Shown here: positions 10,301-22,768 of the stretch, in pieces
Layout of the letters: the number at the start of each line of letters is the position of its first letter
Numbering within the stretch: position 1 is the stretch's first letter
Origin: Rehmannia glutinosa
Lineage: Eukaryota > Streptophyta > Magnoliopsida > Lamiales > Orobanchaceae
Direction of reading: 5' to 3'
Length of the DNA: 64,000 nucleotides
Assembly (NCBI GenBank): GCA_016081115.2
Contig: CM071928.1
Location: 54,753,950-54,817,949 of the forward strand
The notes under the pieces: model-generated
What the model saw: the letters and a program-made list of their open reading frames with translations, nothing else
Database searches by the model: none
Told to the model about the DNA's origin: nothing
Program-made: the position numbers and the translations under genes

Positions 10301-10846
10301 CCACCTCCACATTGTCCGGAGCAACGCCCAGAGGAGAGATATAACCCAAATTTTGCGGGAATGATCAATGTTATTTCAGGAGAACCCGAAGCAGAAGGGG
10401 CGAAAAATGCACTCCGGACTCACGAAAGTGAACATCAAGAAGTTAATGCAGGAGCAAAGCCTAAAAGGATATTGACAGAGCCGGAGAAGAATGGTAGCAC
10501 TTCAATTGTCTTTGGGGCACAAGACTATGTGGCTGACACTCAAACGAATCCGGATGCTATAGTCATCTCCATTGTAATGGTCAACTTCATAGTGAAAAGA
10601 GTCCTCATAGACATGGGAAGTGATGCGGATGTCATTTTTTTAGGAGCATTCAGGAAGTTACAGATTGATTCGTCCCAAATATCCCATGTCTCTGCCCAGC
10701 TCATTGGCTTCATGGTGCAAGTAATCAAAGCGCTAGGAGAGATAAGCCTACCCATAACTTTGGGAGCAGGTGCTCCCCAAAAAGTCACCAAGATGGTCAA
10801 GTTCCCTGCAGTGGACGCCCCATCCACATACAATGCAATCCTTTGA
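10300..10846 (+). pseudogene. Gypsy-1 protease, 5' part
   Basis: Aspartic protease region in frame with the second half of gag. The active-site loop reads VLIDMGSDADVIF, where Tat elements usually have a D-x-GSSAD motif. The frame ends at YNAIL, where Copia-A inserted at 10847 and duplicated TTTGA. The remainder is at 29403-29576. Confidence 0.8.
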
Positions 10847-12385
10847 TGTTAAGAAATTTATTTGTTAGATTTTGATGATACCATGTAAAACTTAGACTAG
10901 GAAGTTGGCACCCCATTTTTCTTGTAATTCTATGTTGTAATAGATAGGACTGAAAGAGCTGAGTGAAGTCAACTAAGTCAACTGTAGACTAGAGTGAAGA
11001 CTCTAATGTGTGTCAGCTGAGTATGGCCAAGAAAGAAGACAAGGACTCGACTGAAGGAGAGCCAGCTGAGAAAAAGCTGGGTGAAGTATGAGGAAGTGTC
11101 AGTCAAGTCAGAGAAAGGAGCCAAGTCTAACAGTTGAAGTGACAGTTGAGTCATTCTCATGATTGGAGCAGACTAAAGTCAAAAGGGATAAAGGCAGCAG
11201 TCAAGTTAAGACAACTGACATTGATCTGTTGGAAGGAAGTCAAGAATATTACTCGATATAGTAATATGTCCAAGCTTCCAGGTCTTAAAGAGTTTGGCCC
11301 AGAAACATGCAAAAGGAATAAGCCAATGTGAAGCACTAAAGCATGTGTCAAACCCTGTAAAGCTGCAGAGCCATTTAATACAAGGAAGGGTCAACATCAC
11401 AAGTGTTGCAGACCAAGAAAAGACAAGCCAGCGAACAAGAAGTGTCATTTGAAAACAACCTATCTCTTCAACGGGTAAATTTTCAAATGAGCACTATAAA
11501 AAGCTGAGGAAGCATTTGAGAAAAGGTGACCTGAACCTAGCACGAACGAATCAAGCAAATATAACCTGCAATATTCTCAAGCTTATCCAGAAAATTCCTT
11601 AAGCCTAAAACTCAAAGGAACTCGATCCAACACACGTTGTGAAGGGAAGATTACTTCAACCAGTTTAGGAGGAAACGTTTAAAGAACAAAAAAGGGTCTA
11701 CTCTCCAAGTTTAAGGAGTTGTAGAAAGGTTCAAGGCCGAACCAGGAGATTCAAGCTTGTTGGAAGGCTGTGTGATCAAATCCAAAGACTTGAAGGGAGC
11801 TGAAGTAGCAAAGCAACTGTCTTGTGAAGAAGTTGGGTTGCAGGAGAAGCCATCTGTGTGATCAAGGTTGTCTCTAGACTGAGAACTACTTTGTAACTTG
11901 ATTTGTTACCTAGTGGATTCCTCTAGGAGTTGGAGAAGAGTGAAGAAGAGTGGAGTAGAGGAATTACCCCATCCTCGAACCACTATAAAATTACTTGTGT
12001 CATTTACTTTCAACATTTCCTTTCTTGCTTATATTTTTCATATATGCTGTTAAGTTATTTTGCTATCTAACTGATAATAACAAGTACTAAAACAAGTGTT
12101 AAAAAATGAGCTTTAATCAAACAAAGGGTGTTAAGTCTTCCATTGTTAAAAGCCAAATCAACTAAAGTTAAGTGTTAGCTGACTCATCCAAGTTATACTA
12201 TCAACAACTCAGTCGAGTCTGTTGAGTGGGTAACTTAGCTGAAGATTGCCAACCTAGCTGTCCCCCAAGGACACAACTGATTTGAGTCAACTCTGTTGAA
12301 ATTCTTAAAAGGACTAAAAGTGAAAATTTGGTAAGGTTTATTCAACCCCCCTTCTAAACCTTACACCACACCCCTTGGGCCTATA
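10847..12385 (+). repeat. Copia-A 5' LTR
   Basis: Starts TGTTAAGAAATTTATTTG and ends CCTTGGGCCTATA; the 3' copy ends CCTACA, so the terminal CA has mutated to TA here. A TATAAAAAG box at 11495-11503 is the likely promoter. The LTR is dense in AGCTGAGT, AAGTCAACT and AGTCAGCT words. Confidence 0.9.
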
Positions 12386-12387
12386 AG

Positions 12388-12399
12388 TGGTATTAGAGC
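12388..12399 (+). promoter_or_regulatory. Copia-A primer-binding site
   Basis: TGGTATTAGAGC begins two bases after the LTR and matches TGGTATCAGAGC, complementary to initiator tRNA-Met, except for one C-to-T change. LTR D has the unmutated form. Confidence 0.85.
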
Positions 12400-12511
12400 G
12401 GCTGGTTCATTGAGCCTTCCACACTGGTTACTGAATTAGATCTCAATCGTTTTCAAAAGATTTAACACTTGTGTGTTCAAAGTCTTTCATCTTCAAAGCA
12501 AAGTTATTATC

Positions 12512-14700
12512 ATGGAAGCAAATCTAACTCGCATTCCTATGTTTACTGTGAAAGAGTTTGATGACTGGAAGATTTGTATGCAGGATCATCTATCAGCTTT
12601 ACACGATGAAATGTGGCTTGTGATAGAGGATGGTCCATTGAAAATACTCAAAGTTAATATTCTTTGTAAGAAGAGCAGCACCTCCGGTGAAGGAGATGAA
12701 AGGCAACAGAAGGCTAGACCAAAACCATGGTTGAAAAACCTCGCACTGAATGGACTAAAAAGATAAAAAGAGATATAACCTGGACAATGTGGCCAAGGAT
12801 ATTCTCTACAAGACGTTGGACAAGGCGATGTTCAACAAAGTCAAGTCATGCAAATCAACCAAAGAAATCTGGGATAAGCTAACCCTGATTTGTGAAGGAT
12901 CAGAACAGATTAAGGAGAATAAATTAACTGTTGTTGTTCAAAAATTTGAGAATTTTAAAATATTTGCAGGTGAAAGTATAGATCAGCTGGATCCCAGATT
13001 CACAAAGATAACAAATGAGCTTTCAGCTCTTGGGAAAGAGTGCACTCAGAAGGAGCTGTGCATGAAGATACTAAGATCCCTCCAAACTGAATGGGAAATG
13101 AAGGTCATGGCTCTATGACATTCAATGGACCTCTCAAGAATATCTAATCATGAGCTATTCTCAGACCTCAAAGCTTATGAGTTTGAACTGAGAAGGAAAG
13201 AGCAAGAGGAAACAATTGTACCCAAGACAGCTTCATTATTAGCCAGTGATAGGAAGAAACCTGAGCCAAAGGAGACCATTGACAGGAGGAAATTGCCCTC
13301 ATGGTAAAGAGATTCAACAAGTTATTTAACAAGAACTATAAAAAACAAGGGTGAAACCTACATGAGACATTCAACACCTTCTAAAGCAAGGGAGGACAGG
13401 CCGCCCAAGAGAGCTGAACATCAGAGAGCTAACTATCAGAGAGTTGATAATCAGAGAACCGAGAGAGCTGATCAGAGAGATAAAAACCTATGTTGGAATT
13501 ACAGACAACCAGGACACTTTGCTATTGACTGTTCCTATCCACCAGTCAACAAATATAGAAATAAGGAAGAAACAAGAGTCTTCAGGGAAAGAAGACAAGA
13601 AAAGAAGAAAAGAAGAAAGCCATGTTGGCTGCTGAGACTGCTGAGACAACCAAGTGCAAAGATGCAGCAGATTCAGATAGTAGTGAAGGTGACTGCTCAA
13701 GTGATACAGAGGAAGAGGCTTTGATATGCCTCATGGCCAAAGAACAAGATCAACCAGATCAAGAAGATGAGGTACATTCTAACTCATCTCATTCTGATTC
13801 AAGTGATAGTGACTGTGATACACACACTTCATCACCCACAGATCTTTATGATTCATTAGGCAAAATGATGAAAGATTTTGAGCACATTAAAACCTCACAC
13901 ACACTTTTGAATGAGGAAAACAACCATCTTAAAAGCCAAAACTCACAGCTGACAAAAGAGCTGAGTACTCTGAGTCACATAGCCGATGAGAACACTAAGC
14001 TGAAGGCTGAAAATGCCAAGATCTTAGCAGAGTTAGCTGCTACGGAGAAAAGAGAAAAAGATATCAAAAATGTGATTGCCTCATTTACAAAAGCATCCAA
14101 ATCATTGGATGAACTTATTATGAGTCAAAAAGAGTGTGGAGACAAGACATACATATGATTCAATTCCTTTGTACATAGTCAAACTCCAAGAGTGATTTTG
14201 GAAAAAAGGATCTTCAAGCAATGAAGGAATCCAAAAGCCCAAAACACCATATGTTGCACCCACATCCACACCAAAACATAATCACAATCACACTGGCCTT
14301 GGTTATAAGGGAAAAGGAAAGAAGCCAGTAGAGTATGTTGAAAGGACATCTGAGAAGAAATTCAGACAGGTCCATCAGCAGACTCCTAACATAAAATACT
14401 CTGTAAGAACCAAACAGAGCTACCAAAAGCCCCAGAAATTTCATCAAAGAAATACATATGATGAGAATGGTAGAAACTATCCAAACCAAGTTGATTGGAA
14501 TAACAATGTGCAATATCAGCAAAGACCTATGGGATACAAGCCAAAATGGCAAAGGCCTCAACCTCAGCAAAGGTCATTCCCAAGGCAAAAGAGTTATTAT
14601 CAGCACACTCATGCACCCAAGAACTACACTCAGAGATTCCACAACTACCCCAAGAAAGTAGTTGCTAAAACAAACACACAGGCATACAGAGAAAAGAGAT
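12512..14700 (+). pseudogene. Copia-A gag
   Basis: The Gag frame starts MEANLTRIPMFTVKEFDDWK, typical of SIRE-type Gag with its FxxWKxxMxxxL motif. Fragments in different frames cover 12512-12766, 12789-13307 (TGA at 13116), 13362-13724 and 13622-14158, then a basic, Q/Y-rich tail near 14400-14700. The zinc knuckle reads CWNYRQPGHFAIDC, so the second Cys of the CCHC motif is Tyr. A serine/aspartate-rich stretch and a heptad-like coiled coil (NNHLKSQNSQLTKEL) follow. The gene carries multiple stops and frameshifts. Confidence 0.85.
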
Positions 14701-14921
14701 AGCTATATGATCCTAAAATCCTCAAGCAATTTGCTAATGTGCATTATGATTATGGTACTAATAAATGGCAACCTCTTAGAGTCAGATCATATGGCTATAG
14801 GTTGGTTGGAGCATCTTATAGCACTAACCCCCCAGGACCCAGACAAGTATGGGTACCTAAAAACTGATTTCCTTGATTGTAGGTTCAAGGAACAACTGAG
14901 TGCCAAGGAACCTGGTAAATG

Positions 14922-17900
14922 GATAGTGGTTGTTCCAGACATATGACAGGGAATAAAAGAAATCTGTTAAGATTCAAGGAGATCAAAGGTGCTAAAGTAA
15001 TATTTGGAGGAAATGAAGCTCCAGGGGAGATCAAAGGCACATGATCCATCAAGAATAATGGACCGGAGATAACAAATATTGCTTATGTTGAAGGTCTCAA
15101 ATTCAACTTGTTAAGCATCAGCCAACTCTGTGACAAAGGCTATAATGTAGGATTCAACATGGGGATATGCCAGATCAAAGATGCTGAATCTAATAAAATT
15201 GTGCTGCAAGGAACAAGACAAAAGAATATGTATGTAGTGGATTGGTCTACTGCTACACCAAGCACGTGTCTGCTAGCAAGGAGTACAACCGAATCTAGTT
15301 GGTTGTGGCATAAAAAGCTGAGTCACCTAAATTTCAAGACAATCAACAAGCTTGCAAGGAGTCATCTTGTGGAAGGATTGCCAGACTCAGTGTACAAGAA
15401 AAAAAGCAGATGTGATGCATGCCAGATGGGAAAGCAAATCAAATCATCATTCAATGATAAGCAAAGTCCTTCTTCGACCAGGATATTGCATCTGTTGCAT
15501 ATGGATTTATTTGGTCCTGTTGAGCCAGCTAGCATCAGTGGAAAGAAATACACCTCAGTGGTGGTGGATGACTATTCAAGATATACATGGACAATTTTCA
15601 TGTGTAAAAAGAAGAAAACACTGCAGAAGTTGCCTCAGCTGATGAGAAGAGTTCAAAATGAGAAGAGTCAAACCATTATAAAGATAAGATCTGACAGGGG
15701 AACTGAGTTTGTCAATGGGATTATAACTCAGTATTGTGTTGAAAATGGTATTGCTCATGAGTTATCAGCAGCAGGGACTCCACAACAGAATGGAGCAGCT
15801 AAAAGAAGTAACAGAACTCTCAAGCAATCTGCAAGGACAATGTTACCTGAATCTGGATTGCCCAAGAGATTTTGGGCTGAAGCCATAATTACATCATTCT
15901 ATACTCAAAATAGATGCATGATTAGCAGGAAATTAACCAAGACTCCCTATGAGATTTGGACAGGGAGAAAGCCAAATGTTGGGTATTTCAAGATATTTGG
16001 ATGTAATGCTTCATTCACAACAATGGCAAGGACAATTTGAAGGCTTTTGATGCTAAAGCTGATGAAGGTATCTTCTTAGGATACTCAGCTGAGAGTAAAG
16101 CCTATAGAGTGCTAAACAAGAGGACTATGGTCACAGAAGAGTCTATCCATGTGGTGTTTGATGAGCTAAATGTGAATGGAGAAGACAATGATGAGTTAGC
16201 TGATAAGCAGAATCAGCCAACTATGCAGAAGAGTCCTTATGTTGAAGCTGAAGTGAGAGCACTCAACCCTGATGATGATGAGATGGGTGAATCTCAAAGA
16301 CAACTAGAAGGTCTACAGCTGAATGACGATGAAGAAGTTGTTCAAGACAACTTAGCTGCAAGACGACTGAATCCAGCAGACTTACTCCAACCTGATGTGA
16401 GAAGGCTGAGAGACCATCCACCTAAGTTAATTATTGGAGATGTTAGAGATGGCATAAGAACCAGATCCAGAGCACAACATGAAGCAATGTTCACTTGTTT
16501 TATTTCCCAAATAGAGCCTAAAGATGTGTCTCAAGCATTGGAAGGCACAAATTGGATTCAGGCCATGCAAGAAGAGTTGGATGAGTTTGAAAGAAACAAA
16601 GTATGAGAATTAGTTCAAAGGCCAACCCACCAAAATGTTATTGGTACTAAGTGGGTATTCAGAAACAAGATGAATGAGGAAGAATTTGTAGTAAGAAACA
16701 AAACAAGATTAGTAGCCAAAGGGTATTGCCAAGAAGAAGGTATAAATTTTGATGAAACCTTTGCTCCAGTTGCCAGATTGGAAGCAATAAGGATGTTTCT
16801 TGCTTATGCTGCACATAAGAACTTCACTGTATATCAAATGGATGTGAAGAGTGCATTTCTAAATGGACTGTTAGAGGAAGAAGTCTATGATGAACAACCT
16901 CCAAGTGTTGAGCAGAAAACTATTGGAGATAAAGTCTACAAGCTCAAGAAAGCACTGTATGGATTGAAACAAGCACCAAGGGCATGGTATGATACATTGT
17001 CTCAGTTTCTAATTGACAATGGATTCACCAAAGACAAGGTTGACAGAACACTCTTCAGGTTCAAGATGGAGAGAGTATACTGTTTGTTCAAATATATGTG
17101 GATGATATCATCTTTGGATCCACAAACAAAGAGCTGTGAGACAAGTTCTCAAACCTCATGCAAGGCAAATTTGAGATGAGCATGATGGGAGAGCTGACTT
17201 TCTTCTTAGGACTTCAAGTCAAGCAATTGAAGGATGGAACCTTCATAAACCAAACCAAGTATACCAGAGATTTAATGAAGAAGTTTGGTATGGAAGAGAA
17301 GTCATCAGTGAAGATTCCTATGAATACATCAGTCAAGATGAACATGGATGCATATGGCCAAACTGTTGATCAAACTAGATATAGAGCACTCATTGGATCA
17401 TAACTCTATCTAACAACAATCAGGCAAGACATCACCTTTGCAGTAGGTGTATGTGCTAGATTTCAATCTGCACCAAAAGAGAGTTATATGACTGCAGCTA
17501 AGAGAATCCTATGGTATTTGAAGGGATGCCAAGAAGTTGGCTTATGGTATCCAAAGGAAGGAGGATTTAAGCTGGTAGGATACTCAGACTCAAACTATGC
17601 TGGATGTAGAGTTGACAGGAAAAGTACATCAGGTACATGTCAAATGCTTGGAAACGGATTAGTTTCTTGGTTCAGCAAGAAATAAAATTCAATAACTACA
17701 TCCACAGCTGAAGTGGAGTACATAGTTGCGGGCAACTGTTGTGCCCAAGTCTTATGGATGAGATAACAGCTGAGAGACTATGACATTAAAGAAAGAGAGA
17801 TTCCAATTATGTGTGATAACACTAGTGCTATTGCAATCACTCAGAATCCAGTGTTGCATTCAAGAACAAAGCACATTAATGTCAGATATCATTTTATAAG

Positions 17901-18039
17901 AGACCGTGTTGAAAAGAAAGATATCACCCTGGAATACATCTCAACTGATAAGCAGTTAGCTGACATATTCACAAAGCCTTTATGTGAATCAAGATTTGAA
18001 GAGCTCAAGAATGAGTTAGGGTTAATTAAGCTGAGTTAG
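14922..18039 (+). pseudogene. Copia-A pol: protease, integrase, RT, RNase H
   Basis: Domains in Copia order. Protease DSGCSRHMTG starts at 14922, with a TGA at 15042. The integrase HHCC finger (WHKKLSHLN ... CDACQMGK, about 15308-15430) and core (HMDLFGP, IRSDRGTEF) follow; the catalytic Glu in the usual NGVxERxNRTL context is Lys (NGAAKRSNRTL). RT spans about 16600-17300 with YVDD at 17095-17106, reached only after a frameshift. RNase H (YSDSNYAGCRVDRKSTSG) and ISTDKQLADIFTKPLC end the frame at 18039. RT wording (QEEGINFDETFAPVARLEAI) places it in the SIRE/Maximus lineage. It is inactive. Confidence 0.9.
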
Positions 18040-18800
18040 GATACTCAGAAGACTCAATCAGCAGAGACAATGTCATAACCCGAAATATTATATTTCAATT
18101 ATCACGATTAATTAATCATAAGCATAATTACACATATTTTGACACCTCATATTAGATTGCATGTGCATTCTTGAAATTATAGGCTTTGGCATAATTATGA
18201 TATATATATATATATTTGTGTTTTTTTTACACCTAATAAATGTCTTGGAAATGAGAAATGTTCCTAGATAGGTGTTAACCCATATATACTAGTTTACTTT
18301 AACCCCACTAACTTCCTGACTTCTAAAAAGGATAAAGGGATAAACATATATATACACTATTTAGTCTCTAACCTATACACATGGTAATCTAATATTAATA
18401 AGGATAGATATATGGATACATGTCACACGTAAGCTACCAAATAGAGAATGAGTTGACACATCATGTAAGTGGTGTATATACCTATATACACATGTATGGA
18501 TATTATTGAACCTGCCAACATAGTCCTTAGTGGATAAGTAATAAATATTTCATATATTTCATAAGAGATTATAAAAAAAAGGGAAAAAAGAAGAATAACC
18601 AACATAGTCCTTAGTGAATTCAAGATACGTGTTGCATTCAAGTAGTTAAATTCAATTGTAAATTTGGAGGATTTAAGAACGCGTGGTGATGAACTTGTTA
18701 GATTAGTTCTTCTGTTTATTTGGCTACAGATTAGGATAGAAAATTCTAAATAAATAGAAATTTATGAAATACTTATGCTCCTAGCTATATTATATATATA

Positions 18801-20741
18801 GGGATTGGTTCAAATGGGACACCCCCCTTATATGAGACGGTGGGGACTAATCCAAGCCATTAAATTTTTTTGATTGATGGTGTAGATTTAATGACTAAAA
18901 AAATAAATTAATTATTTAAACTGATAATTATAAGGGTAAATTAGTCAATATATATGATATCCAAAACTTCCATAAATCTTCCCTACAAATTAGGGATTTA
19001 ATTACTAACCTAATCAAAAAAATCACACGTCCTCTATCTCTCTTACTCTCCTTTCTTTTCTCCTTTCTTTTCTTCCCCACTTTTCTTTCTTTCCCACTTT
19101 CAACAGCACACCCAACTCTTCTTCAATCTATTTTCTTTTTTTTCTCTTTCTACTTTCACTCCCTCTCTCTGTTTCCGACTTTCCGTCACCCATCCCCCAA
19201 TTTTTTTTTTCTATTTCTCAGTAAATCAACCGTCAGCAAAGTGACAAGGAGGAACACGACGCTTGGCAGCAGTACGACGAGCAAATTCGTCGACTTTGGA
19301 TAGGAAAGGGTTGGTTTTGGGCTTAACGGGCTCGATTCGAGCTAAATCGGAAAAGTTCGAGTCAATTTTGGGCTGATTCGGGAAATTTTGCCGCGGTGAC
19401 CGGGTTCGGGATTAGCTGGGTTTTCTCCGATTTTAGTTTTTCCGCAACGCGGCGTCGAGTAGCTCATTCTTTGTTGTCCCTTATATTTTCGGTATATTTC
19501 TTGATTGGTGAAAAGATGAACTCGTTTGGAATTTTGGGTTTGGGAAGCGATTTACGGTTTGGAAGGGTTAGCATTATGTTGTATACTTAGTTTAGTTTTA
19601 GTGCTTATTTAATACAATTTTGTTGTTTTGTGCAAGATGCAGGTTTTGTGTATGTCTTCAACATAGCTTAATTTCCATGGTAGCTATATAATACCATTTT
19701 GTGTATAATTAGTGCGGTTTCTTTGCTTTTTTGAGGGAAAAAGATGTTTCCAGATTTTCTTTTTGGGTGGAAAGGCTATGTATATATCCTGTAAAACCAA
19801 AGCAAGAATGTATGTATACTCACTATAGATTTTATATGTGTTTAGTGAGATGTTAATGTAACACGATGTATAATTAGTGCAATTTTACTGCGTACATAGT
19901 ATTAGAATGTTGTATAATTAATGCAGTTTTACTGTGTAATTAGTATTAGAATGTTGTATTGGAACGAGTTTAATCCTTCCAAATAATTTAGGATCATATA
20001 TAGTGTACATACTAAGTCAATAAAAATATGTTTAATCCTTCCAAATAATATTGTTTAATCACTTTAACATTATTGTGCGGTTAAGAGCGTTGTATTGTAT
20101 AAATGTCGAAATTTCACTATACTATATGTTTATTTCACTATGTATTGAAGTGCATTTATTTTATACAAAAAAATAAGAACATGTTTAATCCTTCCAAATA
20201 ATTTAGGATGATATTCAATATACATACTAAGTCGATAAGAACGTGTTTAATCCTTCCAAATAATAATATTTATTCACTTTAATATTACTGTGCGGTTAAG
20301 GCCTGTTAACTGTATAAAAATCTAAATTTCACTGTACTATATATTTATTTCACTGTGTATTGAATTGCATTTTTTATGGAAAAAAATAATACTATAATTT
20401 AGGAATTGTCTGCCGTTTTTTTTTTGGGCTTATTGGGTTTGATTTGGTAAGATTTTTGTTGCCATTAATTTGTGTTTATCACATTTTGAAAGGATATAAC
20501 CCCCCCTTAAATTTAGGAGCCGAAAAAGGTAAAATAATACCTACCTTCTACACTAAAATATAAAAGACATATTTGCCCTTAATTAATAACTCGAAAATAA
20601 TGTAAATTACCATTTTAAACTCTTGCATTAACTAATTGCCTAAAATAATGGGATTAATCTGAATCATCCAAAAGATCAATCCAACGGTTATAATAAATCC
20701 CCACCGTCTCATATAAGGGGGGGTGTCTCATTTGAACCATC

Positions 20742-20745
<4 letters not shown>
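18801..20745. mobile_element. Terminal-inverted-repeat element (1.95 kb), possibly gene-capturing
   Basis: Nearly identical ~46-bp inverted termini: GGGATTGGTTCAAATGGGAC then ACCCCCCTTATATGAGACGG TGGGGA on the left, and their reverse complement (TCCCCACCGTCTCATATAAG...TTTGAACCATCCCC) on the right. (TA)n surrounds both ends, so a TA-containing target duplication is hidden. No transposase is seen. The inside has a long CT-rich tract (about 19040-19220), a GC-richer segment (about 19240-19500) and a duplication at 19968-20400. The superfamily is undetermined. Confidence 0.7.
19968..20400. repeat. Two-copy direct repeat, period about 215 bp
   Basis: GTTTAATCCTTCCAAATAAT followed by TTAGGAT.ATAT, then ACATACTAAGTC.ATAA, CACTTTAA.ATTA.TGTGCGG and ATTTCACT.TACTATAT, occurs at about 19968 and again at about 20183. 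Within each copy the CTTCCAAATAAT word also recurs about 65 bp later. Confidence 0.7.
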
Positions 20746-20777
<32 letters not shown>

Positions 20778-21320
20778 CATGAGCTTTTAATTTAGTCAAA
20801 AACTGGAGCAGATACATTTTTGGCTTTGAAAATTAAATTTATCATTATGTACCATCTAATGGATAAAAGGGCAAAACTCTCAGAGAAATTAAAATTCTTA
20901 ACTCAATTTTTGCAAGTGAATATAAGTATTCTAAAGTTAAAACAAGATAATAGATTTTCATTGAGATAGTTATTCTATGGAGTTAAGAATCAAATAGTTT
21001 GAATACTCTGGCATGTACGTGATGTAAATTGCATACATGACATCACTAGTATCAAAAATGATTTGGAACTGGTTATTTGTTTTTGATATGTTAATAGGCC
21101 AAAATTCCTATAGAGGACCACACGAGGCCAACTAAGAGAAAAACATCGAGATAAGAATACCACTTGTGAGTATAATCTTTTAGCTTGTTATTTGACTTGT
21201 GTGATTATATGATTAATGTGTTGGAATGAATCATTTACTTATTTGGCCACAATGATTAGTAGCTTATCGTGCCCTAATGTGAATTGCATGATTCTCTATG
21301 ATGATATTATGATGAAATTG

Positions 21321-21520
21321 AGATATATGATCTCTATGTGATGAGATGGATATAAAATTGAGATATATGATCTCTATGTGATGAGATGGATATAAAATTG
21401 AGATATATGATCTCTATGTGATGACACTGAAATGGAATTGAGATATGTGATCTCCAATAATGTTATTGATATGGAAATGGGATAGGCGATCTTTACTGAT
21501 GTTATTGATACGGAAAGGAA
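21321..21520. repeat. 40-bp tandem repeat within the solo LTR
   Basis: Three almost perfect units start at 21321, 21361 and 21401 (AGATATATGATCTCTATGTG then ATGAGATGGATATAAAATTG; the third is altered at its end). Two further degenerate units run to about 21520. Confidence 0.85.
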
Positions 21521-22599
21521 ATATGTGATTACAGAAATACATTCATCAGAGATTAATGGATTCTGTTATGGCCACTAATGACCTTGAATCAGAATTGAGT
21601 CATCGAGAATTTCGGATTACGAATCTTGTCTGACCACCCCGAGTTCACTGAACTCTACGTGAAATAAAGAATTACAGAGTGCCATGGCCATCTTCGTGAT
21701 CACGATTTATTATTGGTATTAGCTGGCCCATAACAGTAAAAGAAAATGACCAAGCACATGCATTTATATGTTTATAAATGATATGATCAATTGATTGTGA
21801 TAATGTGTTTGTGTGATGTTAAATAACTTGTTATTAGACTATACTTGCTGAGCTTGCAACTCACCAAATGCAATGTTGCCAATTTTTAGTTGTTGTAGAT
21901 AAAGTTGATCCGTGAGGGTGACAAAAGTTAAAGCATGGATCAAAGGTCGGCCGGCTGGATTTCCATCCTTCTCCCTCAGCTCATCATTTGCGTTTCATAT
22001 AGGGAGTCTATTTTGGTCTGTATATAAAAGAGCACGGTCGTTAATGTTATGTAATATGGATAAATGCACGTGTGTAAATATATGTTGTGAAATCTTTTAA
22101 GGTGATTCCGCTTGCGAAAAGACAAGGTTATAGTTGATGATTAACGTATTAATCTTATGTGCGATACAGTTGTACTGCCTATGAACTATAGTTTTGTGCT
22201 ATATAAATACCAGTTACAGGGGTAAGGGTGTTACAGACAAAATTGGAGAGAATGGAAAATAAGCAAGTTTCACATTTCAGCCAAGTAAAATAGCCTAGTC
22301 GGGAAATCAGCTGTATCGAGTTAGCTGACAGCTAAGCGATCTTATGTGAAGAGAGAAGCAGAGTTAAGTCACTTTGGATGATAGTTGAATCATTTATGAG
22401 CTAAGTGACAAAAACACAGTCGTTTTATTCGAGCGACAATGTTTTTAAGGATGACGTCAGCGTAATTATGACTGTTAGTACAAAAGCTGCACAGTAAAAC
22501 ATATAATTGGATATAAATGTTGTTGTATTTAATGTGAGGAAAATAATGCGGTTTTGAAGGCTCAATCCTGACCGTTGATTTTGATCAAGTTTTTCAAAT

Positions 22600-22768
22600 T
22601 CCAAAAACCGTCCTCTTGAGTCCCATATAAACCAAAAAATACATTTTCTCTCTCCTCACAAAATACTCTCGTCTTCAACAAGCAAGAAGAATTCTCTCTG
22701 CAACTATTCAAAACCCTACCTTCAAAGTTCAAGTTTTTCGTATTTTTCACTGTTTATTCTCTCTGAAA
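22600..22768 (+). promoter_or_regulatory. Candidate internal promoter and leader of Copia-A ORF2
   Basis: A CCATATAAACC TATA-like box (about 22623-22633) is followed by a CT-rich possible initiation region (TTTTCTCTCTCCTCAC, about 22645-22660) and a leader of about 110 bases rich in TTC/CAA, as in plant 5' UTRs, before the ORF2 ATG at 22769. Copia-B has a comparable layout upstream of 49501, with a weaker box (CATATACC). It is inferred from motif and spacing only. Confidence 0.45.

Larger units (their letters stand above)
18071..22235. mobile_element. Gypsy-type solo LTR inside Copia-A, itself carrying a TIR element
   Basis: Starts TGTCATAACCCGAAATATT and ends GGTAAGGGTGTTACA, with near-inverted termini (TGTCATAACCC / GGGTGTTACA). 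It is flanked by the 5-bp duplication GACAA (18066-18070 and 22236-22240). CTTGCTGAGCTTGCAACTCA near 21846 is typical of Tekay/Del-like Gypsy LTRs. No gag-pol is present, so it is a solo LTR of about 2.2 kb after removal of the 1.95-kb TIR element. It lies between Copia-A pol and ORF2 and would lengthen or disturb any read-through transcript. Confidence 0.8.
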
